A stretch of DNA of 64,000 nucleotides from Okeania hirsuta (GTDB lineage Bacteria; Cyanobacteriota; Cyanobacteriia; Cyanobacteriales; Microcoleaceae). The position numbers and the translations under genes are program-made. Location of the stretch: positions 1-64,000 of the forward strand of contig NZ_RCBY01000002.1 of assembly GCF_003838195.1 (NCBI RefSeq), read 5' to 3'. Of the stretch, positions 27,401 to 35,291 are shown in pieces (the first letter of the stretch is position 1; each line of letters begins with the position of its first letter). The notes under the pieces are model-generated. The model had not been told where the DNA came from, searched no databases, and was given only the letters and a program-made list of their open reading frames with translations.

Positions 27401-28003
27401 TATAGCAGGGAACAGGGAACAGGGAACAGGGAACAGGGAACAGGGAACAGTAGGAAAAAAATTTCCCTGTCTAAAGATCATTATCAAAATCATAAGGGTC
27501 GCGCAACCCCGCCTTGATTGGCGCAATATTTTTGGAGAGTTGCTCAAATCCCCGTTACAAAAATAACTTTTGACTTCTGAGTTCTGAGTTCTGAGTTCTG
27601 ACTTCGTTAACAGTCTATGTCCGCACCCCATCTGTCTATTGCTATATTTGGATAGAGACTTGACCTATCGTATCTCCATCTTGGACTAACGACGCTTCCA
27701 ATCATCAGTTCACAAATGTTAACCCTTTCGACCTCCCTCGCAGGGATTTAACCTAGATAGTTTAGTTATTACCTGCTTTTTATCCCGCTTCACTAATTCG
27801 AGCGCCACTCTCCTTAATGGGGATAATGGATTCAATCGAACATCTCGATGCTAGGACTTAAACCTAGAAACTCTCTACAGTTGTAGTTGATCTAAAAAAA
27901 TCAACCCAGGTCATCCCCCGCTCCTAAAAGCAGTTTCGACCTAACGAATCGCACTACCTCCTGCCCATTTTAAAAAAGGTCTAGCTACTGAATTTTTGCT
28001 CAC
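24448..28003 (-). CDS. D12-class DNA adenine methylase, split by a group II intron
   Basis: Exon 1 is 28003-27955 (49 nt, GTG start with GAGG 7-8 bases upstream) and reads VSKNSVARPFLKWAGGK. Exon 2 is 25256-24448. Joining them across the intron (27954-25257) gives KWAGGKRQLLPELIKYI in frame and 285 residues in total, the usual length for Dam/D12 methylases. Motifs: FLKWAGGK and YYEPFIGGGALLFEL bind S-adenosylmethionine, and DFIYFDPPYDP is the catalytic DPPY. It methylates adenine N6; the site (GATC in Dam) is not shown by sequence. No restriction partner is seen. Activity requires intron splicing. Confidence 0.9.
25370..25560 (-). pseudogene. Detached remnant of the intron HNH endonuclease domain
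   Basis: Minus-strand frames read SEDNLEIDHI and, after a stop, EGKNNMANKKFLHNYCHHQK and IFQDG. These fit the HNH core (EVDHI...GG...N..LLH..CH..K). The part SEDNLEI is duplicated (GGTTGTCTTCACTGGTAA at two places ~70 bp apart). The domain is separated from the maturase by repeat insertions at about 25560-25735. Confidence 0.65.
25652..25739 (-). repeat. Tandem pair of dispersed repeat inside the intron
   Basis: Two copies of CTATCCGTATATCCGTGCC ... ATCAGTGTGAGCAACT. Just upstream (25611-25639) is a long perfect palindrome centred on GACGTTGCATGCAACGTC. The repeat supplies the last residues and stop of the intron protein. Confidence 0.75.
25726..27132 (-). CDS. Group II intron-encoded protein, reverse transcriptase inactive
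   Basis: A 468-residue LtrA-type protein. Residues ~10-330 match the reverse-transcriptase domain (QNTPGIDGIA, EIPQRNKQEKIPFGIPTMED, SYGFRPGKSAKDAI, KGGVISPLLANIALHGM). The catalytic YADD is replaced by YAGN in HRYAGNFVILHES, and the other catalytic Asp position reads GAEIEQCFDQINH (Glu for Asp), so DNA synthesis should be lost. The maturase (X) domain follows (REWSNYYDSVVSSRVF). The C-terminus ends inside a repeat (KESCSH stop), removing the HNH endonuclease. Likely remaining role: helping the intron splice. Confidence 0.9.
   Translation of the reverse strand: MTNTSETTTVEMKWSDINWKSVNRAVFRLQKRIYKASLNGDTKTVRKLQKLLVKSKSAKLLAVRKVTQSNITRQNTPGIDGIAQIAQKIQLDGKAQPVRRIEIPQRNKQEKIPFGIPTMEDWSKQVLAKIALEPEWEARFEANSYGFRPGKSAKDAITAIYSDIKKTSYYVLGAEIEQCFDQINHGRLLDKLNTYPAMRRQIKAWLKAGVIEKDVFYKAENGTAKGGVISPLLANIALHGMQEALQEVFSEKNTTYGIQPDINFNPPLFHRYAGNFVILHESKKVIEECLEIINDYLENIGLKLKDSTTRIAHTLGDGKVQTGFDYLGFNVRQYPVKDINSATDGNGNKLGFKTLIKPTKEAIKRHTRVLKHTIRLYRNAAQEKLIEVLTPKIREWSNYYDSVVSSRVFAKMDNILFHQLLRWGYYRASMQGKKHTVNKYWGVDKGQGWKFITPDGKVLRNHKESCSH
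27405..27606 (-). repeat. GGGAACAG tract and dispersed repeat family C, copy 3
   Basis: 27405-27450 is about six head-to-tail AGGGAAC units. 27480-27606 is family C in reverse orientation. Both lie in the structural 5' half of the intron, upstream of its reading frame. Confidence 0.75.
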
Positions 28004-28449
28004 TCAAAAACCTCTATAAATCTAAGAAAGAAAATTATATAGCAGGGAACAGGGAACAGGGAACAGGGAACAGTTGGAAAAACATTTTCTAGTCTAAGAT
28101 TCGTCATTATCAGGACTTACGCAAATTAACTTTTAAAGTACCATTTGTAGGGGCGAATGGTATTGGCTAACGCCAAGCTCCGAATGGCGCCCTTGCTATA
28201 TGTAGAGTCTCTGCGCAAGTCCTACAAATTAAATGTTTGTAGTGCGGACATCTTGCCCGCGATGGGTGTATCTCACACTTAGTGGAATCTGCTGTATCAA
28301 AAGCTTAAAACTCAGACAATGCCAGATTTTTCCTTATTCCTTCTGCTATACAATCAAAAAACAGGGAATTGGTCTGCTATTTTCCCTGCCAATTCCCTCA
28401 ATATTTTGTATTTGTTATTACTGAGTTCTTAGTCTGCAAAATTGTAACT
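28004..28449. other. Intergenic with GGGAACA tract and family E repeat
   Basis: GGGAACAG units at 28041-28075; family E element at 28112-28223 (AGGACTTACGCA at one end, AGGACTTGCGCA inverted at the other). No gene is credible here. Confidence 0.55.
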
Positions 28450-29580
28450 TTACGGATCTACTGACTTGTCTGTACTATCCTTTGATAAATCTGATTCTAA
28501 ATTCTTATTTTCAGATTTTTCCTCAGAAGAAATGGAAGTACCTTTTACTTCCAATTTTTCACTATCTTGAGTAGTTATTTCGTCTGATGACACCGAACTA
28601 TCTTGAGTTTCAATACTTTGTGTATTAGTCTCTAAAATAGCTTTTTCGGAATCCGTAGATGTATAATTTATATCTGAAGATATAGTTGATTCTTCCTCAA
28701 CTTCTTCCAAAGTAGTCTCTTTTTGTACATCAGATACAACAGGTGCTTCTTTATCTACTAAAAGTTCTGGATCAGATGAATTTTCTTTTCCATCACTAAC
28801 TAAACTATTAACCTCAGAAGTAACTTCTTCACTAGAGACTAATTCTTCTGTCTCAACTTGATTTTCTTTGGATACTAAGTCAGAATTTGTATCTGTATTT
28901 TTACTATCTTTACCTTGAATTGCATTTTTAATATTACTCAATAGACCACTAACAGGTGTCAATAACTGAGAAAAACCACCACCTTTTTTAGATGAACTTT
29001 TCTGTGAATTCTGGGGTGTTTCTGAAACATCTTTCGTCGTATCTGTTATGACATTTTGTTCTGCCATATTTGTAACTGCATCTACCTCAGAATCTTTTGT
29101 TATATTGCTTGAATCTAAATTAGTTTCAGATGATACTAATTCAGATTCAGTTTCCGCAGGTTTAACTTCATTTTCTTCCTCTTGAATAGAGGTAGCTATT
29201 TCCGTAATATCTGATTTTGAGATAGTGTCTACTTCTTCTGTAGATGGTGCTTGAGGAACAGTAGTTGATTGTTCTTGAGTTTTATCTTTAGTACCTTTCT
29301 GAGTAGATATTTTTGTTTGCTCTACTACTGGAGTAACTTGGCGACGCAATGTCAGGGTTTGCCAACCAAAATAACCCAATAAAGCTACACTTGCCATTTG
29401 ACCCAATAACACTGCACCTGTAATTCTACCTGCACAGAACCATAATACTAAGCCATAGAAAAGACCTAAACCACTCCAGATAAAATCATTTTTTCGATGG
29501 ACTTCTGGAAAGAAAAAGGCCACCAGATATAAGGCTAAACTACCAAGACCAACAGTTAAGGCCAGTATTTTTGTCAGCAT
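28450..29580 (-). CDS. ycf66: Ycf66-family membrane protein with long acidic tail
   Basis: Residues ~1-90 fit Ycf66: membrane segments in LALTVGLGSLALYLVAFFF, FIWSGLGLFYGLVLWFCAG and GAVLLGQMASVALLGYFGWQ, then LRRQVTP. The remaining ~285 residues are a low-complexity Ser/Thr/Glu/Asp-rich region, probably disordered. Ycf66 occurs in cyanobacteria and some plastids; its function is unknown. I choose the ATG at 29580 (GGGAG 11 bases upstream), giving 376 residues; a TTG at 29634 would add 18 residues. It stands alone. Confidence 0.85.
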   Translation of the reverse strand: MLTKILALTVGLGSLALYLVAFFFPEVHRKNDFIWSGLGLFYGLVLWFCAGRITGAVLLGQMASVALLGYFGWQTLTLRRQVTPVVEQTKISTQKGTKDKTQEQSTTVPQAPSTEEVDTISKSDITEIATSIQEEENEVKPAETESELVSSETNLDSSNITKDSEVDAVTNMAEQNVITDTTKDVSETPQNSQKSSSKKGGGFSQLLTPVSGLLSNIKNAIQGKDSKNTDTNSDLVSKENQVETEELVSSEEVTSEVNSLVSDGKENSSDPELLVDKEAPVVSDVQKETTLEEVEEESTISSDINYTSTDSEKAILETNTQSIETQDSSVSSDEITTQDSEKLEVKGTSISSEEKSENKNLESDLSKDSTDKSVDP

Positions 29581-30364
29581 AAGTTGATGTACTCCCACTA
29601 TATGTTTGGTATATGGGGTAATTTTATCGTTCAATAACTCCTGCTATAGCAGAAGGAAGAAGGAAGAAGGAATTTGGTTATCTATAGCGCTACGCAAATA
29701 TGTTAGGACATTCATCTATTTCCTCTCTTGGTCAGCATTCCCTTGGGTATGTCGCACCTCGGGGAGTCGCACCGTTGTTCCCTTACAACTAAAATTTATT
29801 GTCAAGCGCCAAAAGACGTAGTGCTATAGGACAGACAGGATTTACGCAAAATATTACATTATACGCCATTTGTAGGGGTTGACAGCGGTTAACCCCTACT
29901 ATATTTGGTGGTTATACGTAACTCCTAACATAAGGAAGAAGTAGAGAAGACTTTATTCATCTAGGAAACAAGGAAAAATCTGGCGTTATCTGAGTTTTAA
30001 GCTTTTGATATCTTCTAACCTTGTGCTTAGACTGCTATAACTTCTACATTTTTAACTTCAACCGCTCGGAGTGGACTAAATAGGGATATGTCGCCAGAGT
30101 CTTCCCAGCTTACATCTGAATTATTTGAACTAATTGATCTTGATTTATTAATTAATTAAACAGTGATTAAACTCACGATTTTACCTACTTTCAAGTCACA
30201 GACAATTAGTAAGTTTGTTTTGTAATATTTACCTAAATAACATGGGAGCATGAAAGCCATCTTCTTTTAAGCGATGGATGAAAGGTGACTCGTCGGATTT
30301 TAATCCACGGTAGCCTTAAGACTAATTGTTCTATATTTTAAGTAAAATTAAATTTAGGTGTGAG
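29581..30364. other. Intergenic with repeats and possible IS200/IS605-type end
   Basis: GAAGGAAGAAG tract near 29650; diverged family E repeat near 29838-29935. At 30241-30316 a structured stretch (GGGAGCATGAAAGCC, GCGATGGATGAAAGG, GACTCGTCGGATTTTAATCC) resembles the ends of IS200/IS605-type elements, but no tnpA/tnpB is beside it. Confidence 0.35.
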
Positions 30365-30568
30365 ATGTGGGAAAAATTTTGGTTAGCAGTTGCTGTTACT
30401 TTATCTTTACATATATTTGCTGGGATAGATTTATCTGATATTAAATTGCCCTTTACTTCTCTATCTCCTGTGGTTAAAGCAGACAGTGAGATACCCGATA
30501 CATTATTTGTGGAAAAAAATTTTCCATCTTCAAATCTAACAAATATCAAGATTTTGATTAACCGATAA
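30365..30568 (+). CDS. Small putative exported protein, unknown
   Basis: A 67-residue frame from ATG at 30365 (MWEKFWLAVAVTLSLHIFAG) with a signal-peptide-like start and a short polar remainder ending ILINR. A GGTG-containing sequence lies just upstream. No family is recognised. It lies 92 bases before the next gene on the same strand and may be co-transcribed. Length and lack of known relatives make it uncertain. Confidence 0.35.
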   Translation: MWEKFWLAVAVTLSLHIFAGIDLSDIKLPFTSLSPVVKADSEIPDTLFVEKNFPSSNLTNIKILINR

Positions 30569-30660
30569 TCTAAATTTATTGCTGCAAAAAATAAATAATT
30601 TTCATTGATATTATTTGCAGCAGTAGAGTAATTCTGAAGTCGCAATAAATTAGAATAAAT

Positions 30661-30960
30661 GTGTTTAAAATTTTACTAATTTTTTTGATAGGTATGACTC
30701 CTTGGATAGTTTCTTTGTGGATACTGCACAAGTTTAAAGCACGAACTAGAGAAAGACTTATGTCTATTAGATTGGCAGTAAACTATACAGGAATACCAAC
30801 TATATCTAGTCAACCAGAACAACAATATATTGAAGGATTAGGATATATAATAGGAGACCTAAGTTGTAAGTTCAATGCTAGGTCTCCCCTAATTCGTTGT
30901 GCTGTTAACCCTTTCGGTCCATGTAAGGATTGTTCTGATTATAAGTCCATAGATACCTAA
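30661..30960 (+). CDS. DUF6464-family protein
   Basis: A 99-residue protein from a GTG start. It begins with a membrane segment (FKILLIFLIGMTPWIVSLWI) and ends in the conserved block YIEGLGYIIGDLSCKFNARS ... RCAVNPFGPCKDC, which matches the cyanobacterial DUF6464 family. Four cysteines there could bind a metal. Function unknown. No obvious ribosome site precedes the GTG. Confidence 0.75.
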   Translation: MFKILLIFLIGMTPWIVSLWILHKFKARTRERLMSIRLAVNYTGIPTISSQPEQQYIEGLGYIIGDLSCKFNARSPLIRCAVNPFGPCKDCSDYKSIDT

Positions 30961-30973
30961 TATTAATAATTTA

Positions 30974-31154
30974 ATACCAAATTCATTTCTAAATTCCATA
31001 GAATAATATCTCGATTGGGGTTGACTGTAGATTGAGATAGACAAGTTAATAAATTTCTTCAAGAAGGGAGAAGGAAGAAGGAAGAAGCAAAAAATAATTG
31101 TGTGCCACCTCAAATAAAATTTTTATCAGACCTAACACCTAATTATGTGCCACC
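30974..31154. repeat. Partial family B element and GCCACCTCAAATAAAAT repeats
   Basis: 30974-31062 matches the left part of family B (ATACCAAATTCATTTC ... GAATAATATC ... GACTGTAGATTGAG). Then comes a GAAGGAAGAAG tract and two copies of TGTGCCACCTCAAATAAAAT, which occur inverted near 33016. Confidence 0.55.
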
Positions 31155-31718
31155 TCAAATAAAATTCGACTTGTGCAAATATTCCAATCCTAAAAATATT
31201 GCTGCTATAGTTCCAGAAACACTTATTTCTCCTATCAATACTCTTTTAATAACTTCATCGACAGGTATTAAAACTACTTCAATTTCTTCTGTAATATCAA
31301 GCTCTTGTTGTTGAGACTTAATGACATTTTCAGCAACAAATAAATGAATAGAATTGGTATCTTTAACAGGATTATCATATAAAGTTGTTAATTTAATTAA
31401 TTTCTCAGCAACATATCCAGTTTCTTCAGTAAGTTCTCTACTAGCAGCTACTTCAGGAATTTCTACTTGAGGATTAAAAGATCCTGCGGGTAGCTCTAAT
31501 AAGACTTTACCAACTCCATGTCTATATTGACGGACAAATACAATTTCTTGTCGAACAGTTACAGGAAAAACAAGAGCAATATCTGGTCTAACATTAACAA
31601 AAAAATCATCTATAATTTTGCCATTCGGTAATTCAACTTCATCCTGTCTTACCTGACACCATTTATTATTAATTACTAACCTAGATTGTAAAAGCTTCCA
31701 TTTTTTTAAATTAGTCAT
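31155..31718 (-). CDS. NUDIX hydrolase, ADP-ribose pyrophosphatase type
   Basis: A 187-residue NUDIX protein. The Nudix box is visible as GSFNPQVEIPEVAASREL followed by TEETGY (~residues 85-108), giving the metal-binding REx2EE core. Upstream VRQYRHGVGKVLLELPAGS is typical of ADP-ribose/nucleoside diphosphate sugar pyrophosphatases. Probable reaction: ADP-ribose to AMP and ribose-5-phosphate, as housecleaning. Cytosolic. Start ATG at 31718. Confidence 0.9.
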   Translation of the reverse strand: MTNLKKWKLLQSRLVINNKWCQVRQDEVELPNGKIIDDFFVNVRPDIALVFPVTVRQEIVFVRQYRHGVGKVLLELPAGSFNPQVEIPEVAASRELTEETGYVAEKLIKLTTLYDNPVKDTNSIHLFVAENVIKSQQQELDITEEIEVVLIPVDEVIKRVLIGEISVSGTIAAIFLGLEYLHKSNFI

Positions 31719-32090
31719 AAATCAATAGATATGAGTAACCATTTAATCAATTCAACTAGACCCAGAAAGGATGCAGTGGACATGGCAAGAACCCACATTC
31801 CGCACCACAAAATGTAACATCAAAATATAAGTCAAAAGTCAAAAGTAAGAAATAAGAAGTAAGAAATAAGAAATAAGAAGAAAATTATAGTGGTCAATAG
31901 GAGTCAAGGATTCAGTAAGTATTTATGCTGGCATATTTAACTGAGAATTTGACTCCCGATCGAGGTAAATGAAGATAATTTATATAGTATAAATACTTAA
32001 GCAAGCTACGGATTTTATACTAATTTTCATGTGACAAATTGAAGTGCCGAATGTGGGCAAGAATATCAAAATTCTGATTACATCCGATTT
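31719..32090. other. Intergenic, simple repeats
   Basis: AAAAGTCAAAAGTAAGAAATAAG-type tract near 31830-31880. Two copies of a short phrase around GTGGACATGGCAAGAACCCA / GAATGTGGGCAAGAA at its ends. No gene seen. Confidence 0.4.
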
Positions 32091-32624
32091 TTAGAGATTA
32101 TCTGGCAGTAACTCTTTAAATAAATTATTTAACTCTTGAGGATGAATCGGAGAAAGTATAGCATCATCTAAAATAACAGCAGCTCCAAAATGTCGATTGT
32201 GTAAAATTTCCCAGTCAATAATAGTTAAATGATTGCGTGTCATAAAGGGCAGTTTTCTATGCCAATGTATCTTCATTTCTAATACTGACCCCCCACCTTC
32301 TCTCTCTGCTAACGAAATTGGTTCTGTTTTGTCAAACTCTCCGTGGGGATGAATAATTAATATAGCTAATTTCCCAATTTCATTCCTTTTACTGTTGAGA
32401 TTTTTCTGTAAATCTAAAGCTAATTTATCGGCTGATTTTTGACTTTGCCCTACGGTAATTTGCAAATCATTTTGTGCAGACAAGCTAAATCCTGAGAGAA
32501 TATTTTCTGCATTAGCTACAGGTAGATTAAAGTTAGGTATTGCAACTGATAATAAAATCAAAACTATAGCCAAGATGAGAGAATTTACCTTGTTAATCAT
32601 TGGTTTGAAGACAAAATAACGCAT
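32091..32624 (-). CDS. Exported protein of unknown function
   Basis: A 177-residue protein with an N-terminal signal peptide (MINKVNSLILAIVLILLSVA ... PVANAEN, cleavage after ANA). The mature part is polar, with WHRKLPFMTRNHLTIIDWEI near the C-terminus. I do not recognise the family. The ATG at 32624 places eight residues before MINKV; the second methionine (32600) would give a more usual signal peptide and may be the true start. Confidence 0.65.
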   Translation of the reverse strand: MRYFVFKPMINKVNSLILAIVLILLSVAIPNFNLPVANAENILSGFSLSAQNDLQITVGQSQKSADKLALDLQKNLNSKRNEIGKLAILIIHPHGEFDKTEPISLAEREGGGSVLEMKIHWHRKLPFMTRNHLTIIDWEILHNRHFGAAVILDDAILSPIHPQELNNLFKELLPDNL

Positions 32625-33080
32625 AAATAAATAAAAGCTGAAAATTGAAATAAGTCTAGAAACTTATAGCATTTTAAAATAAGATGTCAAACAACTGTTG
32701 GTGATTTTCTGACATTAAAAAGTCCTGGAAACCTTTTTACCGAAAAATTGTTGTCTAAAGCTTCCCCTTTTAAGGGGATCAAAAAAAAGATAATTCCGTA
32801 TTTCAAGTCTCCTTATTGCAGAGGTACTGATAACTGATAACTGAAATGACACCGATGTTTTTCTTTTCTTTTATCTATCAATTTCTGCTGTATGTTTTTC
32901 TCGTTCCAACTTAAATACATTATCTTCCAGATTAAGTGGAATTAGTTCTCTAAATCAATCATTTAACTCTTATACCAATTTTATGTGAGAGTAGGTGTTA
33001 GGTCTTAGGTGTTATACCAATTTTATTTTAGGTGGCACACAATTATTTTTTCCTTCTTCCTTCTTCCTTCTTACTTCTTC
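32625..33080. other. Intergenic with family G repeat
   Basis: 32738-32830 is a family G repeat (TTACCGAAAAATTGTTGTC, CCCCTTTTAAGGGGATC ... CAGAGGTA). Further phrases ATACCAATTTTATGTGAG and ATACCAATTTTATTTTAGG lie at 32971 and 33014. No gene seen. Confidence 0.5.
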
Positions 33081-34580
33081 TTAAAAATTTAACCACTGTA
33101 TTACCATTTTTGGTGCAGGCAATAAAATCATTACCAATAAACCTAGCATTAATAATCCTAAAAAGTCGCGTTTGTCATCTAATTCACTAACATCATTCAA
33201 AGCAGGTTCATCAGCAAGAGGCATTAAAAATAAAAAGATTGCTAGAAATAAAAATTCCTGATTTATAAAAGCTAATAGTAATAACAAAAACCGAGAAATT
33301 TGACCAATAACCATACCAGTTCGTTGCCCAAACATTGCGTGTACTATATGACCGCCATCAAGTTGTCCAATAGGCATTAAATTATATGCAGTTACTACTA
33401 AACCTACATAACCTGCTACTGCTATAGGATGTAAATCTATGCCTTTGTTATAAGTTAATTCTGTACCTAATGCTAATTTACTTAATACAGCTAATAAAAA
33501 AGAAAAAGTGGGATTTAAAGAGTCTATCGATAATATTCCTGATTCCTCAGATAAAGGAACTATATTAGAGTGGGACAAACCCCAAATTAATAGTGGGATT
33601 GTAACTACTAACCCGGCAATTGGACCTGCTATACTAACGTCAAATAAAGATTTACGATTAGGTACAGGACTCTGCATCCGAATAAATGCTCCAAAAGTCC
33701 CTAAGAAAAACGGTACTGGAATGAAATATGGTAGAGTAGTACGAATTTTGTATAAATGAGCTGTTATGTAGTGGCCAAACTCATGTAATCCTAGAATCAG
33801 GATTAGAGCAACTCCATAAGGTAAACCCTGGATTAATAAATTAGGGTTAGATTGTATGGCATCTTCAGAAATACCAACTATTTCTCTAGCTCCTACTAAA
33901 GTAGTGGTGAATAAAGTTATGAGCAATAATCCTAAAGCCAAGAGTACAGGTTTTTGAGACTCCTGAGGAATCTGAGTTTCGTCATTTTTGCCACGGGGGT
34001 TAGGAACTAGAGCAAAAAAAGGTTTACCTTGAAAGCTATTTTGAAATACTACTAGGAAGCGATCGCCAAATTTTCCTTCTATATTTTCTGTTACTGTTTG
34101 ATACGCTTTTTCAGGGTTTGAGCGTAACTGACCTCGACAAATAACTGCTTGAGGTCTAAATTCAAGATTCCTGAGATAGTAAACTGTCCAAGGAAAACAA
34201 TTTCTCAGACTAGCTTCTTCTGTTTTATCTATTGTTAGTTTGGGTGGAGTTTGATTGAGAGTTTGAGTAGGAACTATTTTTGGTTTAGTCTGGGAATTAC
34301 TATTATCTTTTGTTGATCGATCTGATTCTGATTGATTGGGTTGCTGTTGTCCCCATTGCACTAATAACCAGTATAAGTAAGGACAGAAGATAAAGGGAAT
34401 GATAATTAATCCTGGTGGTAGTTGCTTTTCACCATAAATTAACATCCAAGTTGTCCATATTAAAGCTGGTGTCATCATTACTAGCCATAATATCCAGATT
34501 GGAGTGCGGGTAATTTTACTTACGCTGCGTTGTAACATGAAGTATGTCATCAACCCTAATAAAATCAATAAAAAGAGCAT
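33081..34580 (-). CDS. Site-2 protease family zinc metallopeptidase (M50)
   Basis: A 499-residue membrane protease of the cyanobacterial/plastid EGY1-like group. Residues ~1-75 contain two membrane segments, then a soluble N-terminal region, then the catalytic membrane domain: LILGLHEFGHYITAHLYKI carries the zinc-binding HExxH, followed by PYFIPVPFFLGTFGAFI, SIAGPIAGLVV and NLMPIGQLDGGHIVHAMFG, the third zinc ligand region (usually NPxPxxxLDGG). It probably cleaves membrane-embedded substrates. Start ATG at 34580; the next gene starts divergently 42 bases away, so the promoters overlap. Confidence 0.9.
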   Translation of the reverse strand: MLFLLILLGLMTYFMLQRSVSKITRTPIWILWLVMMTPALIWTTWMLIYGEKQLPPGLIIIPFIFCPYLYWLLVQWGQQQPNQSESDRSTKDNSNSQTKPKIVPTQTLNQTPPKLTIDKTEEASLRNCFPWTVYYLRNLEFRPQAVICRGQLRSNPEKAYQTVTENIEGKFGDRFLVVFQNSFQGKPFFALVPNPRGKNDETQIPQESQKPVLLALGLLLITLFTTTLVGAREIVGISEDAIQSNPNLLIQGLPYGVALILILGLHEFGHYITAHLYKIRTTLPYFIPVPFFLGTFGAFIRMQSPVPNRKSLFDVSIAGPIAGLVVTIPLLIWGLSHSNIVPLSEESGILSIDSLNPTFSFLLAVLSKLALGTELTYNKGIDLHPIAVAGYVGLVVTAYNLMPIGQLDGGHIVHAMFGQRTGMVIGQISRFLLLLLAFINQEFLFLAIFLFLMPLADEPALNDVSELDDKRDFLGLLMLGLLVMILLPAPKMVIQWLNF

Positions 34581-34622
34581 AATAGTTTGAGTTCAGTTTA
34601 TTTTTAATCTAAGAATACTGCT

Positions 34623-35291
34623 TTGACACAACAGCCTTTTGTCTCCAAATATCCCCAGTTTGTCCTAGAAAATATTTTTGCTTTTTCGCCAAATCGGGAT
34701 ACTTTAGGAGGAACATCTTATTTTATTGTAGATAATCAGACCAACATTCTCATTGATTGTCCTGCCAATATTGAAACTAATCAGAAGTTTATCTCTCAAC
34801 AAGGAGGAGTAAAGTGGTTGTATATTACTCATCGTAGTGCTATTGGCAAGGCACAAGACATTCAAAAAGCTTTCAACTGTGAGATTCTGATTCAAGAACA
34901 GGAAGCGTATTTGTTGCCCAACCTTAAGGTAACAACCTTTGAGCAAGAATTTAGTTTAAGTCAGAATATTACTGTTTTCTGGACGCCTGGTCATTCTCCT
35001 GGTTCGTCTTGTTTATACTACTCGGAAAATGGTGGGGTCTTATTTACAGGCCGTCATTTATTGCCTAATAGTCAAGGGCAACCTGTGCCATTGCGTATTG
35101 CTAAGACTTTTCATTGGCCTAGACAACTTCAGAGTGTTAAATTTTTGATTGACAGATTTTCACAACAGACTCTACAGTACATTTGTCCTGGTGCTAATAC
35201 TGGTGCTTTGAGGGGTAAGCGAGTAATTGAGTCAGCTTATGATAAATTGACATCTTTAGATTTAGAAGTTTTTTCTGAGGTTAAACCATAA
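34623..35291 (+). CDS. MBL-fold protein with lost metal site
   Basis: A 222-residue metallo-beta-lactamase fold protein (GTSYFIVDNQTNILIDCPAN, WTPGHSPGSSCLYY, VLFTGRHLLP). The HxHxDH motif after WLYITH reads HRSAIGKA, and the usual GD before the next ligand reads GRH, so the di-metal centre cannot form as in active relatives. It is probably a non-catalytic family member rather than a pseudogene, because the frame is complete. Start TTG at 34623, with no strong ribosome site. Divergent from the M50 protease. Confidence 0.75.
   Translation: MTQQPFVSKYPQFVLENIFAFSPNRDTLGGTSYFIVDNQTNILIDCPANIETNQKFISQQGGVKWLYITHRSAIGKAQDIQKAFNCEILIQEQEAYLLPNLKVTTFEQEFSLSQNITVFWTPGHSPGSSCLYYSENGGVLFTGRHLLPNSQGQPVPLRIAKTFHWPRQLQSVKFLIDRFSQQTLQYICPGANTGALRGKRVIESAYDKLTSLDLEVFSEVKP

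Larger units (their letters stand above)
25257..27954 (-). mobile_element. Group II intron in the adenine methylase gene
   Basis: The 5' end reads GTGCGATTCG, matching the group II GUGYG start. At the 3' end, domain V is visible on the minus strand as GAGCTGAATGAAGGGGAAC then TTTCATGTTCGGTTCT (25289-25325), followed by a domain VI-like hairpin (GGGATAGTGATATCCC) and the terminal CTCTAAC. These borders restore the methylase frame exactly. The 2.7 kb intron holds a maturase-type reading frame and is itself loaded with insertions: a GGGAACAG tract and a family C repeat (27405-27606), and two tandem copies of another repeat near 25652-25739. Confidence 0.9.

Noticed and set aside
27405-27450. GGGAACAG tract as a CRISPR or regulatory array
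   Set aside because: Simple head-to-tail 7-mer microsatellite; similar tracts occur at 28041 and elsewhere with no spacers.
27314-27631. Frames on both strands around 27.4 kb
   Set aside because: Created by the GGGAACAG tract and family C repeat within the intron.
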